Shown piece after piece: positions 50,720-59,066 of a DNA stretch of 64,000 nt. A model generated the notes under the pieces. The model was not told the origin of the DNA, ran no database searches, and worked only from the letters and a program-made list of their open reading frames with translations. Made by a program: the position numbers and the translations under genes. Positions within the stretch are counted from its first letter, which is position 1; each line of letters opens with the position of its first letter. Source of the stretch: WHSW01 sp963767285 (lineage in GTDB: Bacteria; Actinomycetota; Thermoleophilia; Solirubrobacterales; 70-9); the NCBI GenBank assembly GCA_963767285.1, contig CAVYDJ010000004.1:310001-374000 (forward strand), in the 5' to 3' direction.

Positions 50720-52146
50720 CCGGGCAGCTGGCCTCGGCGCCCGCGGTCGCGACCACCCGCGAGGCCCTCGCCGGCGGGGGCGACGCCTGGATCGTCGGCG
50801 GGGCGGTCCGCGACGCGCTCGGCGAGCGCCACGTCGTCGACCTCGACCTGGCCGTCGCCGGCGATCCCGCGGAGGCAGCCCGCCGGATCGCGGCCGCGTC
50901 GCGCGGACCGGCGTTCGAGCTCTCGGCCGAGTTCGGGACCTGGCGGGCGCTCGCCGGGGACCGCTCCTGGCACGCGGACGTCAGCGCGCTGCGCGGCGAG
51001 ACCATCGAGGCCGACCTCGGGCAACGCGACTTCACCGTCAACGCGATGGCCGTCGCGCTCGACGATCCGGCGGGCGAGCCGATCGACCCCTTCGATGGCC
51101 GCGCCGACCTGGCCGAGCGCATGCTGAGCCCGGTCTCGGACCGAACCTTCACCGACGACCCGTTGCGGATCCTTCGCGCCGCGCGGCTTGGCGCCGACCT
51201 GCGCTTCGGGCTCGACCGCGACCTGGTGCGGCTGGCCCGCGAGGCGGCGCCACGCGCCGCGGAGCCGGCCGGCGAGCGCCAGCTCGCCGAGCTACGCCTG
51301 CTGATCGCCGGGCCCGACCCGCTGCGGGGACTCGAGCTGCTCGACGGCTTGCAGGCCACGGCGGCGGTGCTGCCGGAGCTCGACGCCCTGCGCGGCGTCG
51401 GGCAGAACCCCAACCACCACCTCGACGTCCACGGACACACGCTGGAGGTGCTCGCAAATCTCCTGACCGTCGAGCGGGACCTGGTCCGGTACACGGGCGA
51501 CGCCGCCCCGGCCGTCGCCACGCTGCTCGCCGAGCCGCTCGCCGACGACTTCACCCGCGGCGAGGCGCTGCGCTTCGGCGCCATCTTCCACGACGCCGGC
51601 AAGCCGGCGACCCGGGAGGAGCACAGCGGCGGCTTCGTCTCCTTCGTCGGCCACGACCGCGAGGGCGCGGTGGTCGTCCGCGAGGCGTGCGCGCGGCTGA
51701 AGACGAGCCGGGCGCTGGCGCGCCATCTCGAGTCGCTCACCCTGCATCACCTCCACCTCGGGTTCATGACCCACGAGCGCCCGCTCTCGCGCCGCCGGCT
51801 CTACGACTACCTGAAGCTGACCGAGCCGGTGGCGGCCGACGTCACCCTGCTGACGGTCGCCGACCGGCTCTCGGCCCGGGGCACCGGGCCGACGGCGACG
51901 CCGGAGATGATCGAGGCGCACCTCGAGCTCGCCCGCGAGGTGCTGTCGCCGGCGATCGCCTGGCACCGCTACGGAGCGCCAAAGCCCCCCATCCCCGGCG
52001 ACCAGCTCGCCGCCGCGGTCGGGATCGAGCCCGGCCCCGAGCTCGGGCGGCTGCTCGACGAGATCGAGGCGGCGGTCTTCACCGGGGAGGTCGTGACGGC
52101 CGACGACGCGATCGAGTACGCCCGGCGCCTGCGCGCCGCGACGTAG
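50716..52146 (+). CDS. CCA-adding-type tRNA nucleotidyltransferase with HD domain
   Basis: A 476-residue class II nucleotidyltransferase. WIVGGAVRDALGERHVVDLDLAVAGD holds the two catalytic Asp; RDFTVNAMAVAL and DPLRILRAARLGADLRFGL are the template and neck motifs. A C-terminal HD phosphohydrolase domain shows IFHDAGKPATRE with His/Asp, and the preceding HLDVHGHTLEVL. Such enzymes add or repair the 3' CCA of tRNA, or make poly(A); the split is not readable. ATGA overlap with alr is unusual, since tsaE and tsaB often follow alr in this phylum. Confidence 0.88.
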   Translation: MTGQLASAPAVATTREALAGGGDAWIVGGAVRDALGERHVVDLDLAVAGDPAEAARRIAAASRGPAFELSAEFGTWRALAGDRSWHADVSALRGETIEADLGQRDFTVNAMAVALDDPAGEPIDPFDGRADLAERMLSPVSDRTFTDDPLRILRAARLGADLRFGLDRDLVRLAREAAPRAAEPAGERQLAELRLLIAGPDPLRGLELLDGLQATAAVLPELDALRGVGQNPNHHLDVHGHTLEVLANLLTVERDLVRYTGDAAPAVATLLAEPLADDFTRGEALRFGAIFHDAGKPATREEHSGGFVSFVGHDREGAVVVREACARLKTSRALARHLESLTLHHLHLGFMTHERPLSRRRLYDYLKLTEPVAADVTLLTVADRLSARGTGPTATPEMIEAHLELAREVLSPAIAWHRYGAPKPPIPGDQLAAAVGIEPGPELGRLLDEIEAAVFTGEVVTADDAIEYARRLRAAT

Positions 52147-52150
52147 CTCG

Positions 52151-53710
52151 TCAGCAAGCGCCGAGGTTCACCTTGACCGGCGCGGTGACCGCCCTGTTGG
52201 CGGTGATCGTGAGCGTGTAGTCGTTGACGGCGTTGGCGACGCCGTCGACCAGGACGTAGACGTCGAGGGTGTTGTCCATCATTGGGCTGTCTGCGGAGCA
52301 GACATCGATCTCCTCGGTGACCCCGGCGTTCGCCGTCGAGCACTGCCGGTTCGACATGGTGGGCCCGACCTGTGCGCACAGGTCGATGTTCCCGAGGCTC
52401 GGCGAGTCGTTGGTCGTGGTCTCCAGCGTCACCTTGGCCGAGAGGTACACGCTCGCGTTGTTGTTCTCGCGCACCGTGAAGCGGTACCACTCGGTGTCGC
52501 CACATGGGCTGATGGAGTCGAACACCTGACGTTGGTCGGAACCCGTGTCGCCTGAGACCTCCGTGAGCTGGGTATGGGACTCGATCGGATCGGCGGCGAC
52601 GCACGCCGGATCGTCGTCGAGGATCGTCACCGTCTGCGCGGTTCCCGGCAGCGAGACGTTGACCGAGTTGAGGAGGTCGACCGTCACGGTCTCGTCGGGC
52701 TCATCGGCGTAGTCGCCGACCGTGGTCAGGTTGAACGCCGTGCTGGTCTCGCCGGGAGCAAAGCTGAGCTGGCCGCTCACGCCCAGGAAGTCCGCACCGA
52801 CTGCCGCGGTCCCACTCAACGCCGAGTAGTCCACCTTGACGGTCCTCCCGCTCACGGCGCTGAGTCCGGCGGACACCTGGCGCACGTGGTTGCCGGAGGT
52901 GCCCTCGGCCACCGAGGCCGTCGTCACGGTGACGATCGGCGGCGCGTCGTTGTCGACGATCCTGATCAGGTGGGACGCCTCGGCGAGCTGCACGCCAACG
53001 GGGTTGGACAGGGCGATCGAGACGGTCTCGTCGTCCTCGTCCGTGGTGTCGCCGAGCACGTCGATCGCCAGCGAGGCGCTCGTCTGTCCGGCCGGGATCG
53101 TGACCGCTCCTCCCGCCGGCTGGAAGTCCGTCCCCGCGCTTGCGCTCCCGGCGGCCAGCGTCCAATCGACGGCCGTCGTGTCCGCGCTCGGTCCGCTCAG
53201 CGAGACGGCAACCTGCCGCGGGTTCGTGCCCGGGCCGCCCTCGTCGACGGCGTTCGTGGTCACCGAGAGGGTGGGTGCGGGCGGGCCGGGCCCGGGGTCC
53301 GGCGGGCCGGTGTCGTCGTCGTCGATCGTGACGATCCCCTCCCCGTCGCCGGTTTTCGCGCGCTTGAGCTTCGTCACGCTGACGGCGAGGGTCTCGTCGG
53401 GCGTCTCGAAGATCGAGTCGCCGAATACTGGGATGTCGATCACCGCCGAGCGCTTGCCGCGCCGGATCTCCACGGACTTGGTGACCGGCCCGTAGTCGAC
53501 CTGGGCCTGCGCGGTGCGGTCGGCGGTGGCGAGTGTGACCTTGACGGTGCGCTTGGCCTTCTTGGACAGCGAGATCGGGACCGCCGCTGAGCCGGCGCTC
53601 TCCGCGACGGTCACGTCGCCGACGCTCACGCTGGGCTTTGCCGCCACGGCGTTCTGCGCGCTGGCGGCCATCGCCACCAGTGAGAGCACGAGTCCTACCG
53701 ACGCCTTCAT
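52151..53710 (-). CDS. secreted Calx-beta-repeat protein
   Basis: A 519-residue exported protein. Signal peptide MKASVGLVLSLVAMAASAQNA is followed by three Calx-beta domains of about 100-115 residues, each beginning with a VSV/LSV/VTV strand and VAE/VDEG and ending VTIDDDD, IRIVDNDAP or VTILDDDP, the Ca-binding end. The last 130 residues form another beta domain with three or four Cys pairs (CVAAD, SPCGDTEWYRF, IDLCAQ, VNLGAC) that resembles bacterial pre-peptidase or jelly-roll modules. A GGAGG ribosome site precedes the ATG. A role in adhesion or matrix is likely; no enzyme motif is seen. Confidence 0.85.
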   Translation of the reverse strand: MKASVGLVLSLVAMAASAQNAVAAKPSVSVGDVTVAESAGSAAVPISLSKKAKRTVKVTLATADRTAQAQVDYGPVTKSVEIRRGKRSAVIDIPVFGDSIFETPDETLAVSVTKLKRAKTGDGEGIVTIDDDDTGPPDPGPGPPAPTLSVTTNAVDEGGPGTNPRQVAVSLSGPSADTTAVDWTLAAGSASAGTDFQPAGGAVTIPAGQTSASLAIDVLGDTTDEDDETVSIALSNPVGVQLAEASHLIRIVDNDAPPIVTVTTASVAEGTSGNHVRQVSAGLSAVSGRTVKVDYSALSGTAAVGADFLGVSGQLSFAPGETSTAFNLTTVGDYADEPDETVTVDLLNSVNVSLPGTAQTVTILDDDPACVAADPIESHTQLTEVSGDTGSDQRQVFDSISPCGDTEWYRFTVRENNNASVYLSAKVTLETTTNDSPSLGNIDLCAQVGPTMSNRQCSTANAGVTEEIDVCSADSPMMDNTLDVYVLVDGVANAVNDYTLTITANRAVTAPVKVNLGAC

Positions 53711-53779
53711 CCTTGACCCTCCAAGAGCGTCTGGCGATCCTAACCCGCGGGGGCCCCGAATGCATAGGGTTCGCGCGCG

Positions 53780-54190
53780 ATGAACGACTGCATCTTCTGC
53801 GCGATCGTCGCCGGCGACGCGCCGGCCCAGATCGTCGACTCGGACGAGCACACGCTCTCGTTCATGGACATCAACCCATTTACGCCCGGCCACGCCCTGG
53901 TGATCCCGCGCACCCACTCCGCCGACCTGACCGAGATCTCCGACGAGGACCTCGAGCGGACGACGATCGCGGCGCGCCGGCTGACGCGGAAGATGGCCGA
54001 GACGCTGGAGCCCGCCGGCTTCAACATCCTCAACGCCTGCGGCGCGGCCGCCTGGCAAACGGTCTTCCATTTCCACCTGCACGTGATTCCGCGCTATGCG
54101 GACGATCCGATGAAGCTGCCGGTCATCCCGCGCGGGGGAGACCCGGACGAGATCGCCCGCATCGCGGGCCGAATCAGAGGAGACGACTGA
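53780..54190 (+). CDS. HIT-family nucleotide hydrolase
   Basis: A 136-residue histidine-triad protein of Hint/HinT type. CIFCAIVAGDAPAQIV at the N-terminus supplies CxxC-like Cys, DINPFTPGHALVIPRTH is the core strand pair, and FHFHLHVIPRY is the histidine triad. These proteins hydrolyse AMP-linked phosphoramidates. A TAGGGT box ends nine bases before the ATG. The gene is followed one base later by an enoyl-CoA hydratase gene in the same transcript. Confidence 0.95.
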   Translation: MNDCIFCAIVAGDAPAQIVDSDEHTLSFMDINPFTPGHALVIPRTHSADLTEISDEDLERTTIAARRLTRKMAETLEPAGFNILNACGAAAWQTVFHFHLHVIPRYADDPMKLPVIPRGGDPDEIARIAGRIRGDD

Positions 54191-54191
54191 G

Positions 54192-54983
54192 ATGGCAGAG
54201 CCGACGATCACGCTGAAGCGCGAGGGGGCGGTGGCGAAGGTGGTGCTCTCGAACCCGCCCCTGAACCTGTTCACCGACACGGCCTTCGACGAGCTGATGG
54301 CGTGCCTGGACGAGGTGGAGGGCTCGGACGCTCGCGCCCTGGTGTGGTGCGCCAACGGCGACATCTTCAGCGGCGGCGTGGATGTGCACGGCTTTCAGCG
54401 GATCGTCGACGCCGGCGCGGGCGAGCACGCCGACGCGCTCGCGGGCCCGCTGATCGAAGGGGTCCAGCGGCTGGAAGCGCTCGAGATCCCGACCCTCGCC
54501 CTGATCCACGGGCTCTGCCTGACGGCGGGGCTCGAGATCGCGCTCGGCTGCGATCTGTTCTGGGCCGAGGAGTCGTCGAAGTTCGGCCTGGTCGAGGCGG
54601 TCGTCGGGCTGACGCCCGGGGCCGGTGGCACGCAGCGGATGGCCGACCGTGCGGGGCCCGCGCGAGCGCGCGAGTTCGTGATGACGCGCGGGCTGTATGA
54701 CGCGGAGGTCCTCGAGCGCTGGGGAGTGATCAACCGCGTCGTCCCGGACGGCACGGTGCACGAGAAGGGAATGCGCTTCGCCGAGCAGCTGGCGAGCGGC
54801 CCGACGAAGGCCCACGCGGCGACCAAGCGGATCGTCAAGGCCGTCTCCGACCGCGGGCTGGAGTACGCGGATGAGATCACCCCGGAGCAGTTCGCGGGCC
54901 TGTTCGCGACCGAGGACCTGCAGAACGCCGTGCGTTCCTTCCTTGCAGAAGGGCCTGGGAAAGCCACTTTCGAGGGCAGGTAG
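54192..54983 (+). CDS. enoyl-CoA hydratase/isomerase family protein
   Basis: A 263-residue crotonase-fold protein. The oxyanion hole is in GDIFSGGVDVHGF and HGLCLTAGLEIALGCD; both catalytic Glu of true hydratases are in place, one in AGLEIA and one in FGLVEAVVGLTPGAGGTQR. So hydration of trans-2-enoyl-CoA in fatty-acid breakdown is the best guess, though isomerase or other crotonase chemistry is possible. It follows the HIT gene by one base and precedes infA by 19 bases. Confidence 0.88.
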   Translation: MAEPTITLKREGAVAKVVLSNPPLNLFTDTAFDELMACLDEVEGSDARALVWCANGDIFSGGVDVHGFQRIVDAGAGEHADALAGPLIEGVQRLEALEIPTLALIHGLCLTAGLEIALGCDLFWAEESSKFGLVEAVVGLTPGAGGTQRMADRAGPARAREFVMTRGLYDAEVLERWGVINRVVPDGTVHEKGMRFAEQLASGPTKAHAATKRIVKAVSDRGLEYADEITPEQFAGLFATEDLQNAVRSFLAEGPGKATFEGR

Positions 54984-54987
54984 CCGC

Positions 54988-54993
54988 TACCCT
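54988..54993 (+). promoter_or_regulatory. -10 box TACCCT of infA
   Basis: TACCCT ends nine bases before the TTG of infA, giving infA its own nearly leaderless promoter just after the hydratase stop. Confidence 0.45.
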
Positions 54994-55002
54994 CACTCCG
55001 CT

Positions 55003-55221
55003 TTGGGTAAGGAAGAGAAGATCGAGATGGAGGGCGAGGTCACCGAGGCCCTGCCCAACACGATGTTCAAGGTCAAGCTCGACAACGACCACGAGGTCCT
55101 CGGGCACATCAGCGGCAAGATGCGCCGCCACTACATCCGCATCCTCCCGGGCGACCGGGTGAAGATCGAGCTGTCGCCGTACGACCTCGACCGCGGCAGG
55201 ATTACCTATAGATACAAATAA
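55003..55221 (+). CDS. infA: translation initiation factor IF-1
   Basis: A 72-residue OB-fold protein, exactly the usual IF-1 length: GKEEKIEMEGEVTEALPNTM, FKVKLDNDHEVLGHISGKMR and the conserved end ILPGDRVKIELSPYDLDRGRITYRYK. It binds the ribosomal A site during initiation. The TTG start at 55003 is fixed by the length and by GKEEKIEMEG. It stands apart from the rpmJ-rpsM cluster where it often lies. Confidence 0.97.
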   Translation: MGKEEKIEMEGEVTEALPNTMFKVKLDNDHEVLGHISGKMRRHYIRILPGDRVKIELSPYDLDRGRITYRYK

Positions 55222-55259
55222 CGCGCCACGTCCTCGGCTTCGCCTCCGGGCGTGCGCGT
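55221..55259. terminator. imperfect hairpin between infA and the glycosidase gene
   Basis: ACGCGCCACG and CGTGCGCGT pair as a 9-bp stem with one bulged C, filling the 39 bases between two converging stop codons. Candidate bidirectional terminator. Confidence 0.5.
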
Positions 55260-55260
55260 G

Positions 55261-56430
55261 TCAGGCGAGGGACGACGGTTCGGCCATCTCCAGGATCAGG
55301 CTGGTCCAGGCGAACTCGCGGGCTCCGAGGCCCTCACCCGTGCCGGGGTCGTAGTACTCGCGCAGGCCCTCGCGCATCACCAGGCCGCTCAGCTGCTCCG
55401 TCATGTGGGCCGCCTCGGCTTCGTAGCCCAGACGCCGCATGCCCAGCCACAGCATCCAGGCCGCGTTGACCCAGGTCGGCCCGCGCCAGTAGCGCAGCTT
55501 CCAGCCGGGCCCGCGGTTGGGCTCGAAGGTCGGCTCGGCCGCCGAGACCGAGGACGGGGGATAGGTGAGCCAGTACTTCGCGGGATCGAGCAGGTGCTCG
55601 GTGACCAGCCGCCGGCCGATCTCCTCGGGCAGGTCGGGCAGGGCGAGCGGCGAGAGCGCCGCCCAGGTGGAGATCGCCGGCCGCGCGCCGCCGGGCTGCA
55701 CCTCGTCGAGGAAAAGCCCCCGGCGCTCGTCCCAAAGCCGGTCGACGATCGCCGGGGTGATCGACGACTCGCCGGCCGAGACCCGCGCCAGGCACCAGAG
55801 CACGTTGGTCATCACCTCGCAGAGGACCGGCCAGCCGCGGTCGCGGATCCGCCGTGCGTCCCAGCCCAGGTTGCGGTTGCGCGCGACGAGGAGGGGGAAG
55901 CCGTAGCCGCCGTGCTTGAGGCGGCCCCAGACCGGGTCGAACTTCGGCGACGAGTCGAGCCCCGACTCGTCGGGCTGGACGATCCACAGCAGGCCGTCCC
56001 CGTCGAGGTCGCGGTTGGCGCGCAGCCACTCGTGATGGGTGGCGATCCGCGGCTCGGCGGCCGGGTCGCCGACCGCCAGCCGCCAGGCCCAGGCGAGCAG
56101 CGGCGGCTGGATCGTTCCGGTCATCTCCGCGTTGCGGGAGGTGACGTTGTAGTAGACGAGCCGCTTCAGGCTCAGTGGCTGGTCCCAGAAGGTCACGTGG
56201 CCGATGAAGCCGTCGGGCCGCATCGCGTTCAGCAGGCTCTCGAGCTCCTCCCGCGGCCGGCCCGGGTCGAAGCGCCGCCAGACGATCGCCGCGAAGCACG
56301 AGTCCCAGTACCACTGCCACGGGTAGCGGCTTGGGCTCGGGCGGGTGTACGAGTAACGAACGCCCTTGCGCTCGCCCTCGGCGTGGCTTGCCTCCAGGAC
56401 GCCCCGGCAGAGATCGGCGAGCTCGCTCAA
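55261..56430 (-). CDS. GH63-like glycoside hydrolase (alpha/alpha barrel)
   Basis: A 389-residue protein. YPWQWYWDSCFAAI and GWKLRYWRGPTWVNAAWMLW are typical of GH63/MgH-type glucosidases and of trehalase-like barrels; Asp in YWDSCF and a Glu in FWDQPLSL/EMTGTIQPP regions may be catalytic. Related enzymes from Thermus and Rubrobacter hydrolyse mannosylglycerate or glucosylglycerate, but others act on oligosaccharides. No signal peptide, so it acts in the cytoplasm. The TTG start at 56430 is two bases after the stop of the permease, so it is cotranscribed with the transporter. Confidence 0.75.
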   Translation of the reverse strand: MSELADLCRGVLEASHAEGERKGVRYSYTRPSPSRYPWQWYWDSCFAAIVWRRFDPGRPREELESLLNAMRPDGFIGHVTFWDQPLSLKRLVYYNVTSRNAEMTGTIQPPLLAWAWRLAVGDPAAEPRIATHHEWLRANRDLDGDGLLWIVQPDESGLDSSPKFDPVWGRLKHGGYGFPLLVARNRNLGWDARRIRDRGWPVLCEVMTNVLWCLARVSAGESSITPAIVDRLWDERRGLFLDEVQPGGARPAISTWAALSPLALPDLPEEIGRRLVTEHLLDPAKYWLTYPPSSVSAAEPTFEPNRGPGWKLRYWRGPTWVNAAWMLWLGMRRLGYEAEAAHMTEQLSGLVMREGLREYYDPGTGEGLGAREFAWTSLILEMAEPSSLA

Positions 56431-56432
56431 AC

Positions 56433-57206
56433 CTAGTACGACGTGCGGGCCATCCCGCGCAGGGCGAAGAAGGTGAGCACGGCGAGCAAACCGGCGAGGG
56501 CGGCGAACGCCGGCCAGGTCCCCGCCCAGGTGATCGGATCGCCGACGAAGCCCTGGCGGGCGGCGTCGACGACGTGGGTCAGCGGGTTGATCCGGGCGAT
56601 ATCGGCGAGCCAGCCCTGGAGCAGCTCGATCGGCGCGTAGGCGGTCGTGAACAGGACGAGCACGAACATCCCCGCCTGCATCAGCGGCGCGGCGCTCTGG
56701 GTCCGGTAACGAAGCGCCAGCGTCACCCCCCAGCAGGCCGCGATCGTCCCGGTCGCCATGACGCAGAAGAGCGCCAAGAGCAGCCCGCCGAGGCCAGGCC
56801 AGTGGACCCCGATCGAGAATCCCACCGCCAGTAGGACGGCGGCCGGGATCAGCGAGCGAAAGCTCGCCGAGAGGACCATCCCCGCCAGCAGCGCGGGCCG
56901 CGGGGCCGGCGAGGCCAGCAGGCGGTCGAACCAGCCCTGCTCGATGTCGCGTGCGAGGTTGACCCCGGTCGCGGCGCCGGTGAACCCGGCCCCCTGCAGA
57001 AGGCTGACCGGGAGGATGAAGCTCTGATAGCTGGAGGTGTCGAACCCGGGCAGCAGCGTGAGGCTGCCGAAGACCGCGGTCAGGCCGAGAAAGAAGATCG
57101 TCGGGGCCAGCACGCCGGGGATCGCCGCGCCCGGGACGCGGATGATCTCGTTGCGGGCGCGGCGGATGAGCGCCCGCACGGTCGCGATGTCGGCGGCGAA
57201 CCCCAT
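56433..57206 (-). CDS. ABC-2 type exporter permease, second subunit
   Basis: A 257-residue membrane protein with about six hydrophobic helices; LARDIEQGWFDRLLASPAPRPALLAGMVLS is the DrrB/ABC-2 cytoplasmic coupling motif and LRYRTQSAAPLMQAGMFVLVLFTTAYAPIELLQGW the later membrane block. ATG at 57206 is 14 bases after the stop of the first permease. With that protein and the ATPase it forms a heterodimeric drug-type exporter. Substrate unknown; the glycosidase downstream hints at a glycoside or glycolipid. Confidence 0.87.
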   Translation of the reverse strand: MGFAADIATVRALIRRARNEIIRVPGAAIPGVLAPTIFFLGLTAVFGSLTLLPGFDTSSYQSFILPVSLLQGAGFTGAATGVNLARDIEQGWFDRLLASPAPRPALLAGMVLSASFRSLIPAAVLLAVGFSIGVHWPGLGGLLLALFCVMATGTIAACWGVTLALRYRTQSAAPLMQAGMFVLVLFTTAYAPIELLQGWLADIARINPLTHVVDAARQGFVGDPITWAGTWPAFAALAGLLAVLTFFALRGMARTSY

Positions 57207-57220
57207 CAGCGAGTCACCGC

Positions 57221-58009
57221 TTAGCCCCCGGTCCTCAGCCGGCGCCGGAGCGCGATCGCGCTGAGCCCGAACGAGAGCCCTCCCACCAGGGCGATCGCGC
57301 CGAACGCCTTCAGCACCGCCTCGAGGGTGACCGAGCCGATCACCGGTTCGCGGATCGCCTCGACGATGAAGGAGAGCGGGTTGTACTCGGCCACCGACGA
57401 CGCAGGCTCGAGCAGCAGGTTGGTCGGGAAGAACGCGCTGGAGAGGAAGAGGATCACGAAGATCAGCGGGAAGAGGCCCTGGACGACCGATGCGGTGCCG
57501 GTGTAGAGGGCGATCGCGGCGCTGATCCCGCCGAACGCGACCGCCGCAAGCGAGGTGAACAGGATCATCAGCAGCATTCCCGGGACGCCCTGCTCGAAAG
57601 AGGCGCCGAAGATCAGCCCGATCGCGATGAACCACAGGGCGGTGACCGCCCCGAGCGCGGCGGTTCCGGCGAGCCGGCCGAGGACGATCGAGTAGCGCGA
57701 GATCGGGGCCGCGAAGAGCCGGTCGGTGAACCCCATCTCGAGGTCGACGGCGAGCGCGATGCCGCCCGTATTTCCGGCCAGCAGGCAGGACTGCAGCATC
57801 GCCCCGGCGAGCATGAAGCTGAGGAAGTTGTCGACCTCGGGAAACCCCGGCAGGTCGACGGCGCGGCCGGCGCCTCCCGTCTGGACGGCGAGCAGGAGGG
57901 TCGGGAAGATCACGATCGGCGCGGCGAGCTGCGGGCGGCGGAAGGTCTGCTTGACCGAACGCTGTCCGAGCGCGGCCACCACCCGGACGTTGGCGAGCAA
58001 CCGGCTCAT
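57221..58009 (-). CDS. ABC-2 type exporter permease, first subunit
   Basis: A 262-residue permease with about six membrane segments. LAVDLEMGFTDRLFAAPISRYSIVLGRL is the ABC-2 coupling region, parallel to the LARDIEQGWFDRLL of the next permease, so the two are paralogous halves. LSSAFFPTNLLLEP and VAEYNPLSFIVEAIR are also typical. ATG overlaps the ATPase stop by four bases. It acts with 56433 and 58006. Confidence 0.88.
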   Translation of the reverse strand: MSRLLANVRVVAALGQRSVKQTFRRPQLAAPIVIFPTLLLAVQTGGAGRAVDLPGFPEVDNFLSFMLAGAMLQSCLLAGNTGGIALAVDLEMGFTDRLFAAPISRYSIVLGRLAGTAALGAVTALWFIAIGLIFGASFEQGVPGMLLMILFTSLAAVAFGGISAAIALYTGTASVVQGLFPLIFVILFLSSAFFPTNLLLEPASSVAEYNPLSFIVEAIREPVIGSVTLEAVLKAFGAIALVGGLSFGLSAIALRRRLRTGG

Positions 58010-58971
58010 TCGAGAACGGGCGCGGGCGCCGGAGCGTCGTCTCCCTCGAGGTGGGAGCCGGTCTTGTCGACGAACACGTCGTCGAGGGTCGGCTCGACCA
58101 GCTCCAGGGACTCGACCAGGATCCCGGCCTCGTCGAGCGCCCGGACGACCTTGGCGACGTCGGCGGCGCCGCGCTCGAGCTCGACCAGCAAGCGGCCCTC
58201 CTTCTCCGGGAGGATGCGGCCGAAGTCCCCGCAGATTCCCTGCGCCTGCACGGCCGAGCCGTCGGCGAGCCCGATTTCCAGGTGCGCCTTGCCGACCTCG
58301 GCCTTCAACGAGGTCGGGGTCCCCTCGGCGACGATCCGCCCGCCGGCGATGATCCCGACCCGGTCGGCGAGCTGGTCGGCCTCCTCCAGATACTGGGTGG
58401 TGAGGAAGACCGTCGCGCCCTCCCGGTTGAGCGCCGACACCTCCTCCCAGATCGCCTTTCGGCTGACCGGGTCGAGGCCGGTCGTCGGCTCGTCGAGGAA
58501 CAGCACCCGCGGCTCGTGGACCAGCGCCGAGGCGAGGTCGAGGCGGCGGCGCATCCCGCCCGAGTAGGTCCCGACCCGGCGGTCGGCGGCCTGCGTCAAC
58601 CCGACGCGGTCGATCAGCGCGTCGCCGCGCTCGACGGCTTCCCGGCCGATGATCCCGTGGAGCGTCGCCTGCAGCTGGATCAGCTCGCGGCCGGTCATCA
58701 GCGGGTCGAGGGCCGCCTCCTGGAGGGCGACGCCGATCGAGCGCCGTACCTCGGCGGCCTCCGTGACGACGTCGTGGCCGGCGACCCGGGCGCTGCCCCC
58801 GGTCGGGCGCAGCAGCGTGGTCAGCATCCGCACGGTTGTCGTCTTCCCGGCGCCGTTCGGCCCCAGAAATGCGTAGATCTCGCCCTCGGCAACCTGCAGG
58901 TCGACTCCGTCGACGGCCTTGATGCCCCCCGAGAACTCGCGCTCGAGCCCTGATACCTCGATTGCAGGCAC
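58006..58971 (-). CDS. ABC exporter ATP-binding subunit (DrrA type)
   Basis: A 321-residue ATPase. Walker A FLGPNGAGKTTT at about residues 35-46, Q-loop QEAALDP, signature YSGGMRRRLDLA, Walker B VLFLDEPTTGLDP and H-region replaced by TTQYLEEAD, as in DrrA. The C-terminal accessory part ends in PTLDDVFVDKTG, like PSLEEIYLELTG of the partial gene at base 1. It energises export through the two permeases. Members export antibiotics, lipids or glycolipids. Confidence 0.95.
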   Translation of the reverse strand: MPAIEVSGLEREFSGGIKAVDGVDLQVAEGEIYAFLGPNGAGKTTTVRMLTTLLRPTGGSARVAGHDVVTEAAEVRRSIGVALQEAALDPLMTGRELIQLQATLHGIIGREAVERGDALIDRVGLTQAADRRVGTYSGGMRRRLDLASALVHEPRVLFLDEPTTGLDPVSRKAIWEEVSALNREGATVFLTTQYLEEADQLADRVGIIAGGRIVAEGTPTSLKAEVGKAHLEIGLADGSAVQAQGICGDFGRILPEKEGRLLVELERGAADVAKVVRALDEAGILVESLELVEPTLDDVFVDKTGSHLEGDDAPAPAPVLE

Positions 58972-59005
58972 GGCGGGGGAATCTACCGCCGCGCGCCAAG
59001 CGGCC

Positions 59006-59066
59006 TAAGCTACGGATCGCTTGGTGAACCGAAACCCGGTCTCCAAGCGGGTGTTTCACCCAGAAC
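59006..59066 (+). promoter_or_regulatory. promoter and structured leader of a secreted protein gene
   Basis: TAAGCT at 59006-59011 predicts a start near 59018. The leader can fold CGCTTGG (59018-59024) with CCAAGCG (59043-59049), or GGTGAA (59023-59028) with TTCACC (59055-59060); the two stems share bases and exclude each other. Function unknown. Confidence 0.4.
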
